IMG/VR virus record: IMGVR_UViG_3300037521_000054
Span: 1-27,879 of that record
Origin: a virus
Length of the DNA stretch: 27,879 bases
Strand: one strand, 5' to 3'
Positions 22,524 through 27,879 of this stretch are shown one piece after another. Each line of letters starts with the position of its first letter. The first letter of the stretch is position 1. Both the position numbers and the translations under genes were made by a program. The notes beneath the pieces are model-generated. The model did no database searches. It was given only the letters and a program-made list of their open reading frames with translations, and was not told where the DNA came from.

Positions 22524-23492
22524 CTAGTTCAATTTTTTCCTTTCAATGCGCCTAGTTTCCCAGTCCCAGCAGGCACGATGCCAGTCTGAAGCTACTATCT
22601 CTTCAATATAATCATACCTGTTAGCTCGGTCTAAGTAGGCCATCTTAATAGGCCATGCGACGTGTTGTATCCATGGACATTGGAATACTTCCTCCCCATC
22701 AAGTAAGCGAACACAGTCCTCCATAAACTCAACGTGAGTGCATTGTTCTAGCAAGGACATATGCGCTTCAACCATTCCCTTCCCCTTGTACATGTCTACG
22801 TCCAGCGTTGTTTTGATAATATCCTCATACCGGGGGACAGTGGTGTAGATATGGCAGTTATTACTGAACACATGATACAGCCCTAACTTGAACCCGGCAG
22901 CGGAAGCTATAAGCTCCTGTAGCATTGTCATATGGACTACATTAGCTCCTAGCATACCCCAGATAAAGTCATTGCTTCGGTTACATACTGTCATGTTAAG
23001 GCTGTCAGTTTCATCGACTCTAAAGTAAATGTGAGTATTACACGGCCTGTCACTGGTTCTTGCATTAGGTCCATCATATACTGTGTCCCACATGGACAAG
23101 ACAGCTTGGCGACTGCTGGGGTCTTTACGCAGCAGGTCAATGATTTGTGGGATTTGGAATACCGGATTGGCCCATCTCCATCCATATGCTCCACGTAAAA
23201 TTCCATCATCAGCGTACTCCATCATTCGTTGGTTAAATTGACTTATCCAGGAAGCGTCGTTACTGCCTGCCATCATCCAGACAAACTCCATACAGTGGAA
23301 GAACGGGTTAACCCTTCTAACAGGGCAATTGAGCAGACGCTCCTCGGGAAATTGTATGGTTAGGAACACCGGAGCTGGCATAACCATCGCTGGTCCGTTC
23401 CTGGTATGTTCCATTAGGGAGCATACCCGAAATATTTGCAGTCCTTCCACGTAAGCTTGAGGCGCGTTTCGCCCTGTTATTTCTATAATCAC
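22524..23492 (-). CDS. Thymidylate-synthase-family protein, candidate dUMP hydroxymethylase
   Basis: 322 residues of the ThyA fold, which transfers a one-carbon unit from methylene-tetrahydrofolate to C5 of dUMP; hydroxymethylases of the same family make 5-hmdUMP or 5-hmdCMP. Visible motifs: E69 in CMEFVWMMAG (ThyA ELLWFL), YGWRW (103-107; ThyA YG..WR), DPSSRQAVLSMWD (124-136), the nucleophile C151 in RPCNTH, RSND (172-175) for phosphate, N184 in LGANVVHM, and H214/Y216 in CHIYTT. N184 favours uracil, since dCMP enzymes carry Asp. Oddly, the His that normally follows the catalytic Cys is Asn152. The start is GTG 23492 with AAGGGG upstream. Placed beside the next two genes, it probably supplies a modified pyrimidine, but an ordinary thymidylate synthase cannot be excluded. 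Confidence 0.85.
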   Translation of the reverse strand: MIIEITGRNAPQAYVEGLQIFRVCSLMEHTRNGPAMVMPAPVFLTIQFPEERLLNCPVRRVNPFFHCMEFVWMMAGSNDASWISQFNQRMMEYADDGILRGAYGWRWANPVFQIPQIIDLLRKDPSSRQAVLSMWDTVYDGPNARTSDRPCNTHIYFRVDETDSLNMTVCNRSNDFIWGMLGANVVHMTMLQELIASAAGFKLGLYHVFSNNCHIYTTVPRYEDIIKTTLDVDMYKGKGMVEAHMSLLEQCTHVEFMEDCVRLLDGEEVFQCPWIQHVAWPIKMAYLDRANRYDYIEEIVASDWHRACWDWETRRIERKKLN

Positions 23493-23510
23493 GCGTGTAA
23501 CCCCTTGTTA

Positions 23511-23519
23511 TGTATAGCA
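23511..23519 (-). promoter_or_regulatory. Weak extended -10 candidate in the 129-base gap before the TS-family gene
   Basis: On the complement the gap 23493-23621 contains TG-C-TATACA (23519-23511), an extended -10 with 4 of 6 matches and no good -35. Nothing else is seen in this gap: no terminator hairpin and no open frame with a ribosome binding site. Confidence 0.3.
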
Positions 23520-23621
23520 TTTTAGTGTAAGCCCGTCTACTGGCTGAATAACAAGGCAATAGCTAGGCATTGCCCGGTATGTGATTTAGCGTCGAGCGGC
23601 GTCTGGTGCAGCCATTTTAGC

Positions 23622-24488
23622 TCAATAGGCAGCATAACCCCGCTTACTCCGGCCAGTACCCGTTAAGACGCGGCAATACTTGTCATACTCGCATAGGCAG
23701 TTCTGCATATCTTGCATACACATTGTGAAGTATGGTTCGCCTAAGCGGTTTTCAATATAGCTCTTAACTTCTTCTATAGCTTCCTGGTAATTAGAAGGGG
23801 TGATCTTACGTTCATGAAACCATGACAGCCCACGGAGACTTCCTGGTCCTGGCGCACTGAAGTACATCCAATCTGTTGCCGCTTCTAGTGGGTGGCCTTT
23901 CGTATTTTTAAGGTCTGCCACAATCTGGGCGCAGAGGAAGCTACCCAGACCATCAACACGTTTGAACCAATGCCAGTAGTCTAGGCAGTTAGGCTGGCAA
24001 GAAGCAGGAGTGATGTCTATTACTTTCTGTAGTAACTCTACACAGTAGTCTATCTTAGACATCTTACGGCCATGCGTGGTAATGAGGTAAGCCCCTCCCC
24101 ATATCTTTTCTTTTTGTGCCTGTAGGTCAGTTAAGACCTGCCACAGTTTCAAGTGGGGGGAAGGTACTATACTGAACTGTATGGTTTCTAGCGTCGGGGG
24201 CCAGTTAAATAGACGCGCCGCGACAATAGCAGTTTCATAGTGCTCTCCGAAGAGATCCGGAGTATAGTTTTTCCTGATCCATCGCGTAACACGATCGTCT
24301 TCCCTGTGAACGTTGCAGAAATACGTCCACTGGAATACCTGATCTTCGCTCCATGGTCGCTTATCACCACGTTCCTTTTTAACACGTATTCTCTCCCGTT
24401 CAGATATCCAATAGGCCAGCAGCTCCGGCCTTGTATAAGGCTTTCCATTGACCTCTAAAATCGACTCGCTTTCCTCCCAACCATCCAT
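23622..24488 (-). CDS. 5-hmdU DNA kinase helical-domain protein (aGPT-Pplase-like)
   Basis: 288 residues. Three motifs match, as I recall it, the helical domain of 5-hydroxymethyl-dU DNA kinases, first predicted as 'alpha-glutamyl/putrescinyl thymine pyrophosphorylases': FCNVHREDDRVTRWI (57-71), a helix-hairpin-helix-like GLGSFLCAQIVADL (180-193), and DWMYFSAPGPGSLRGL (206-221). In thymidine-hypermodifying phages such proteins phosphorylate 5-hmdU in DNA so that a further group can be attached. No Walker A (GxxxxGKS/T) is seen in the whole protein, so if it acts as a kinase the P-loop part must be elsewhere, or this domain binds or processes the base in another way. Strong AAGGAG; the start lies 89 bases inside the preceding gene. 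Confidence 0.75.
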   Translation of the reverse strand: MDGWEESESILEVNGKPYTRPELLAYWISERERIRVKKERGDKRPWSEDQVFQWTYFCNVHREDDRVTRWIRKNYTPDLFGEHYETAIVAARLFNWPPTLETIQFSIVPSPHLKLWQVLTDLQAQKEKIWGGAYLITTHGRKMSKIDYCVELLQKVIDITPASCQPNCLDYWHWFKRVDGLGSFLCAQIVADLKNTKGHPLEAATDWMYFSAPGPGSLRGLSWFHERKITPSNYQEAIEEVKSYIENRLGEPYFTMCMQDMQNCLCEYDKYCRVLTGTGRSKRGYAAY

Positions 24489-25224
24489 CTTTAGACTCCT
24501 TCTCTACGGCTTTGATGTAAGGGCCGAAGCGTTCTTCTAACCAGTAGCAAGCTTCGGCTTGCATTTCAGGTGTTCGGTATAAGCTGCATCCTCCGGGGGC
24601 ATTACAACTCCCCCAGTCTTGAAAAATAGTAGTGATTATTTTATTCCCCTGCCCTCGGGCTAATAGGGTCGCATTAAGTACCACGTCAGAAAGAATAGGG
24701 AACTTAGCAATATCAGGGATGGTCCCCACCAAACGGCGATTAAGACCCTGAACACAAATAACTTTCCCGTTAATGTTGTAGGGAGGTTTCTGAACATGCC
24801 CCATCTGCCGGGGATGAATTCCAACGAGCGCGGTGTCTTCAAGTAAGTTCTCCAGTAAAGCGAATGGCCCCAGGAGGATTTCAGTGTCTGCCCCGGTTAA
24901 GGTCTTAAGACCAATCTTACCATCATCCTTGATGTACTGGCGACTGAATACTAAGTCATCATCAAGTATAACGCAGCATTCCTCTCCATCATCCATACCG
25001 TCCTGTAGGATCCATTGCATCTTCTGGCTATAGTTAGTGACAGTGTAGGGGACGGGAATAGTTGGGATGCGTTTACCGAAGTCATCATCCCCACCAAGAG
25101 TGTAGTGTTCGTTATGCTCTGTCGGTGGTACTACAAGGAAGCATTTGTCCCGCCAAGACCACGGTATAGATTCGTACGTGCGTTGAGCGCCGATGCGCCC
25201 TCGGGTCATTATGTATAAGTTCAT
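24400..25224 (-). CDS. GT-A-type glycosyltransferase-like protein
   Basis: 274 residues from ATG 25224 (GGGGAAAG upstream; an in-frame TTG at 25239 lacks one). The opening LYIMTRGRIGAQRTYES is the 'i.tRGR...q.T...' start of a GT-A nucleotide-sugar transferase domain, strands follow (CFLVVPP; KRIPTIPVPY), and CCVILDDDLVF places a DDD (88-90) at the metal- and nucleotide-sugar-binding DxD site. The later FPILSDVVLNATLLARG and IFQDWGSCNAPGGCSLYRT segments complete a fold I associate with TET/JBP-associated glycosyltransferases of phages. The neighbouring hmdU-type genes suggest a hydroxymethylated base in DNA as acceptor. Donor and acceptor are unknown. The 3' end overlaps the next gene by 89 bases. 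Confidence 0.68.
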   Translation of the reverse strand: MNLYIMTRGRIGAQRTYESIPWSWRDKCFLVVPPTEHNEHYTLGGDDDFGKRIPTIPVPYTVTNYSQKMQWILQDGMDDGEECCVILDDDLVFSRQYIKDDGKIGLKTLTGADTEILLGPFALLENLLEDTALVGIHPRQMGHVQKPPYNINGKVICVQGLNRRLVGTIPDIAKFPILSDVVLNATLLARGQGNKIITTIFQDWGSCNAPGGCSLYRTPEMQAEACYWLEERFGPYIKAVEKESKDGWLGGKRVDFRGQWKALYKAGAAGLLDI

Positions 25225-25235
25225 AATCTTTCCCC

Positions 25236-25276
25236 ACAAACAAAACGAGCTCCGATCACAAAAGTAACCGGAGCTC
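25236..25276 (-). terminator. Intrinsic terminator after the small basic protein gene
   Basis: On the complement, GAGCTCCG (25276-25269) pairs perfectly with CGGAGCTC (25254-25247) over a 14-base loop, followed by GTTTTGTTTG. It ends the short transcript of the 25283-25606 gene and precedes the ribosome binding site of the glycosyltransferase-like gene, which would be reached by read-through. Confidence 0.8.
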
Positions 25277-25282
25277 TAGGGC

Positions 25283-25606
25283 TTACGCTTCAGCCGGAGG
25301 TGCAGTCAGTGTGCAGGCTTCAACTTCAACAAAGAAACGAAGCCAGCCTCGTGGCTGCTCTTTCTCTTCGGCCTTTTCAGCAAGGTTGGCGAAATGCTCA
25401 ACAGTCTTGCCGTCGCTCTTGGTCAGATACTCATACCAACGAGCACGAGCGCCACGGAACTTTTGTTCCCCATCAGTTAACCCGATGGTAGCTCCTTTAG
25501 CAAACCCGTAATCTTTCCTTGGGGCGCGGGGCTTCTTATCACCGGAAGCTTCTTCTTTGGCTTTGGCTTTTGCTCCGGTCGGTGGCGTAACATTTGACTT
25601 GCCCAT
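25283..25606 (-). CDS. Small basic protein with own promoter and terminator
   Basis: 107 residues from ATG 25606, with AGAAGGAG seven bases upstream; an upstream start would include the leader. The first 30 residues are Lys/Ala/Arg-rich and probably disordered (GAKAKAKEEASGDKKPRAPR). The rest is a compact domain: YGFAKGATIGLTDGEQKFRG, then ARWYEYLTKSDGKTVEHFAN, then PRGWLRFFVEVEACTL. I do not recognise the family; a basic tail plus small domain would suit a nucleic-acid-binding or nucleoid-type protein. A dedicated promoter and strong terminator imply high independent expression. No membrane or enzyme motif is seen. Confidence 0.72.
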   Translation of the reverse strand: MGKSNVTPPTGAKAKAKEEASGDKKPRAPRKDYGFAKGATIGLTDGEQKFRGARARWYEYLTKSDGKTVEHFANLAEKAEEKEQPRGWLRFFVEVEACTLTAPPAEA

Positions 25607-25645
25607 CTTCGTTCTCCTTCTTAGGTTTTTTATGGGTGCATTGTG

Positions 25646-25674
25646 AGTATAACACAAAGAGCGTCTTCATGCAA
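25646..25674 (-). promoter_or_regulatory. Sigma70-like extended -10 promoter (motif copy B)
   Basis: On the complement: TTGCAT (25674-25669), a 17-base spacer, and extended -10 TG-T-TATACT (25654-25646; -10 5 of 6). The longer context CATGAAGACGCTCTTTGTGTTAT resembles copy A at 22501-22521. It lies in the 68-base gap between helicase stop and the small basic protein gene, about 40 bases before its ATG. Confidence 0.62.
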
Positions 25675-27036
25675 CTATCTAGTGCTTAAACTCGCAAACA
25701 ATTTTTTCTGGCTATGATCCTTAAAAGCTAGAGTGTCCATTACTGTATCATCCAGCGTGTCGGCAGCTAATATGTGATAAATAAATACCGGGAATTTCTG
25801 ACCTTGCCTATTCACACGCGCATTAGCTTGGTCGTAATACTCAAGGTTCCACGTTATACCGAACCAACAGATATGATGGCAGGCTTCCTGCAAGTTAAGT
25901 CCATGTGCCATGGAAGCCGGGTGGCAAATCATTAGCGGGTGTTCCCCATTATTAAATTCTTGTATGTACTCAGTAGATCGTCCAATCGACGTGCCTCCTC
26001 CAAGAACAGGGATTGCAGAGCCGAAGCGTCCGAGTAGTCGCTCTCTGTCGTGATTGAATTCGTACATAACAAGTAGAGGAGCCCCTCCAAGTTGTTCAAT
26101 AAGATCTCCCATTGCATCAAGTTTCGCGTCATGTATTTGGGACCAATCGTGTTCTTTATTAGTATAGATAGCTCCATTGCAAATTTGTCTGCATTTCCCT
26201 CCAGCAACAGCGGCATTTGCTGCGACAATGGTTCCTTCGTCGATTTGTGTGATGAATTCATCTTCAATATCCTTATATTTTTCTCGGGCTTCTGGGGGTA
26301 AGTCCACATAGATACGTTCTTGTAAGACAGCAGGCATCTCCAAGTAATCCTGTGCAGCCAGCCGGATTACTAGAGGGTCTACCCTCGCCATTATAAGTTC
26401 CCATGCTCCCATATTAGGGTAGAACTTGTAAGGTTCCCAAGCATTACTGTGGAAAAACTTATTCCGGTAATGAGTAACGTATCGGCCCAATGCGTTCCCT
26501 TCGTCCAGGATAAACATTTGGCCGAATAAATCCTCTAGGCCGAGGGGCATAGGGGTTCCTGTGAGTATCCACCTACGATCGAATCGGGGGAAGTGGGGCC
26601 TCATTAGTTTAAATCTTTTGGTTGTTGAGTTTTTGAACTTGGTGCTCTCATCTACGCATACAATAGTCCATTCCTTGCGGTGGGAAGCTTTTATGTTAAA
26701 GAGCCACGCCAGCCCCTCAGGGTTAATGATGTGTATGTCTACGTCTAACTCTAACATCTGCCTTTTATCACTGCCATGTACCACCGCATAGCTGATCTCA
26801 TTAAAGTCCAACCATTTTTCTATTTCGTCAGGCCAGACTTTATAGCAGGGACGCAGGGGAGCGATGACTAACATTCCCTTGGGTGCTAGACCCTTGCTCT
26901 TGAGTATCTTGTAAGCAGCAAGACACACAGCAGTTTTTCCGAGGCCGGGGTCTAGGAAGAGCCCTCCGCTCCCCTGCGATAGTATGAACTTTAAGGCGCG
27001 AAGCTGGTACTCATGGGGTGTCCATGGAATGCTCAT
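25675..27036 (-). CDS. SNF2/DEAD-like superfamily 2 helicase
   Basis: 453 residues, ATP-dependent DNA translocase or helicase. Motifs in order: Q-motif-like region (HEYQLRALKFI), Walker A DPGLGKTAV (29-37; K34), Ia (VIAPLRP), Walker B VDESTKFKN (128-136; D129, E130), III LTGTPMP (158-164), then C-terminal RecA domain with IV (LVMYEF), V (ASMAHGLNLQ, 375-384) and VI QANARVNRQGQ (403-413; R407, R410 arginine fingers). Loss of the usual DEAH in favour of DEST and the overall size match phage SNF2-like helicases found in podovirus replication regions. It overlaps the VRR-NUC gene upstream by 26 bases, so the two are translated together and probably act on the same DNA. Confidence 0.9.
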   Translation of the reverse strand: MSIPWTPHEYQLRALKFILSQGSGGLFLDPGLGKTAVCLAAYKILKSKGLAPKGMLVIAPLRPCYKVWPDEIEKWLDFNEISYAVVHGSDKRQMLELDVDIHIINPEGLAWLFNIKASHRKEWTIVCVDESTKFKNSTTKRFKLMRPHFPRFDRRWILTGTPMPLGLEDLFGQMFILDEGNALGRYVTHYRNKFFHSNAWEPYKFYPNMGAWELIMARVDPLVIRLAAQDYLEMPAVLQERIYVDLPPEAREKYKDIEDEFITQIDEGTIVAANAAVAGGKCRQICNGAIYTNKEHDWSQIHDAKLDAMGDLIEQLGGAPLLVMYEFNHDRERLLGRFGSAIPVLGGGTSIGRSTEYIQEFNNGEHPLMICHPASMAHGLNLQEACHHICWFGITWNLEYYDQANARVNRQGQKFPVFIYHILAADTLDDTVMDTLAFKDHSQKKLFASLSTR

Positions 27037-27304
27037 TTAATACTCTAATAGCCGCTTCGTAGTTGTCCGTCCAATACGCTGAAGCACCTTGCTCATTAAG
27101 TTGCTTGATTCGGTACTTCTGTATCTTACTAAGCTTTTTCCCGAGTTTCTTAAACTCAATCCATAGGTGATGGCCGTAAGGATTAATGAATAGGTGGTCA
27201 GGCCATCCTCGTTGGCCAATGACGTTGATCTTAAGTGATATGTAACCGATAGATTCAGCATATTTACTCGCCTTTTGCTCTATATCTTTTTCTAGAATTG
27301 ACAT
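27011..27304 (-). CDS. VRR-NUC domain nuclease
   Basis: 97 residues forming a minimal VRR-NUC (PD-(D/E)xK) nuclease. RGWPDHLFI (32-40) supplies the catalytic D36, and LWIEFKKLGKKLSKIQ (47-62) supplies E50 and K52 plus the S..Q helix that follows in this family. The N-terminal E5 (ILEKDIEQ) is the conserved helix acid. Standalone phage VRR-NUC proteins cleave structured DNA such as Holliday junctions or flaps. It overlaps the helicase downstream and the RecB-like nuclease upstream (13 bases), a compact replication/recombination set. Start ATG 27304 is supported by the overlap. Confidence 0.88.
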   Translation of the reverse strand: MSILEKDIEQKASKYAESIGYISLKINVIGQRGWPDHLFINPYGHHLWIEFKKLGKKLSKIQKYRIKQLNEQGASAYWTDNYEAAIRVLNEHSMDTP

Positions 27305-27879
27305 GGGCCTCTGTTAGCTTTACTAAACTGACACCACTTACAAGACCACTGAGGCTTAGGTATGAATTCTTCCAGTGGCGTATTTTCAATTGTTTCTATT
27401 TCTCGCAGAAGGGCTGGCTTGTACTCAAACATCATTGAAGCTGGGTAGTAAATCTTTTTGTTCTGCTTTTGGTCTAAGTAGACAGCAGTAACGTCCACCC
27501 CTTCCTGGTCAGGTAATTCTAAAAGAGTTACTACACCATAGAGCCATTGTTGCTGAACATGCTCAGGGTATATTTTCCCTGTCTTATACTCAAATACTTG
27601 AGCCCGTTCATCTTCTGGCACAAAGCGTAGATCCATAAAGCCCCGAACCATAACGTCAGGGTGGTCATACCCACAGGGGGCCAAGTCTTCATCTATGCCC
27701 CACTTATACTCAGGTTGACAAGTATAGGTTTCCCGCAAGCTAAAAAAGAACTGGCCGTAGTGTTCGTGTATATCAGGGTGTAGGTGTTCGCTATGCCCAT
27801 TCATAAAAGCTTCTAGCGAGTTATGGATTTCAGTACCTCGTTCCATAGCTGGGGATACGATGAACTCTACCTTCACCTT
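27292..27879 (-). CDS. RecB/Cas4-like PD-(D/E)xK nuclease, N-terminus beyond the window
   Basis: 195 codons visible; the frame is open to the right edge, and a GTG at 27876 is not a convincing start, so the gene is 5'-truncated. Numbering from that GTG, motifs of the RecB/Cas4 exonuclease superfamily are present: GTEIH (14-18), RGFMDL (78-83; D82), FEYKTG (95-100; E96, K98) and a helix with QQQW (108-111). C179, C182 and C192 form a C-x2-C-x9-C cluster; with a fourth cysteine expected in the missing N-terminus they would hold a 4Fe-4S cluster as in Cas4/AddB. Such phage proteins resect DNA ends for replication or recombination. Confidence 0.85.
   Translation of the reverse strand, partial: KVKVEFIVSPAMERGTEIHNSLEAFMNGHSEHLHPDIHEHYGQFFFSLRETYTCQPEYKWGIDEDLAPCGYDHPDVMVRGFMDLRFVPEDERAQVFEYKTGKIYPEHVQQQWLYGVVTLLELPDQEGVDVTAVYLDQKQNKKIYYPASMMFEYKPALLREIETIENTPLEEFIPKPQWSCKWCQFSKANRGPCQF

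Noticed and set aside
23611-23690. tRNA-like D-arm string (GCCATTTTAGCTCAATAGGCAG) on the plus strand
   Set aside because: No matching acceptor 3' half, no D-stem closure and no T-loop follow. The region is the 3' end of the hmdU-kinase-type gene on the other strand.
1-27879. CRISPR arrays, insertion sequences, integrase or attachment sites
   Set aside because: No regularly spaced repeats, transposase or recombinase motifs, or tRNA-linked att-like repeats were found on reading both strands.

Overview
The window is part of a tailed double-stranded DNA bacteriophage genome of the short-tailed (podovirus) type. The evidence is a contiguous block of terminase, P22-type portal, scaffold, HK97-fold-like capsid protein, P22 gp4/gp10-like tail proteins, glycine-rich ejection-type proteins and fibres, packed with 4-base ATGA or TAATG start/stop overlaps. 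Both ends are open: the terminase at the left edge and a RecB-like nuclease at the right edge each lack their N-terminus. AGGAG-type ribosome binding sites, sigma70-like extended -10 promoters and a phage lipoprotein point to a bacterial, probably Gram-negative host. The host genus cannot be read from the sequence. No integrase, repressor, tRNA, insertion sequence or CRISPR array is visible, so lifestyle is undetermined.

Plus strand, 3-21807, is the late region. Packaging and head genes (terminase, portal, a small protein, scaffold, capsid) occupy 3-5858. The capsid gene has a candidate promoter in front and a strong intrinsic terminator behind. Then come two small unknowns, a large fibre with a duplicated module and a predicted jelly-roll tip, a lipoprotein, and a helical protein (5913-10485). 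Next are the tail-neck proteins (10486-12824), a GNAT acetyltransferase, and a row of probable internal or ejection proteins (13236-17826), one ending in a peptidase S74-type chaperone segment. A second fibre, a small companion protein and a lysis-type cassette follow (19743-21807). The cassette holds a one-TM coiled-coil protein, a DUF5675 protein, an exported FN3-like protein, a small holin-like protein and a GTA-type 3TM-holin-like protein, with a sigma70-like promoter inside it.

Minus strand, 27879-21874, is the early/metabolic region, transcribed towards the late genes and meeting them at about 21.8 kb. It starts with three overlapping DNA-processing genes (RecB/Cas4-like nuclease, VRR-NUC nuclease, SNF2-like helicase). 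These are followed by a small basic protein gene with its own promoter and terminator, then a GT-A-type glycosyltransferase-like protein, a homologue of the helical domain of 5-hydroxymethyl-dU DNA kinases, and a thymidylate-synthase-family enzyme. Small proteins, including DUF3310, end the operon.

The most interesting unit is 22524-25224. A thymidylate-synthase-family protein (candidate dUMP hydroxymethylase), a 5-hmdU-kinase-type helical protein without a visible P-loop, and a GT-A-like transferase sit next to each other. This is the gene logic of a thymine-hypermodification pathway: make 5-hmdU, then decorate it on DNA after replication. The combination could give the phage a modified base that protects it from host restriction. 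The component families are known. The final base and the particular gene set are inference.
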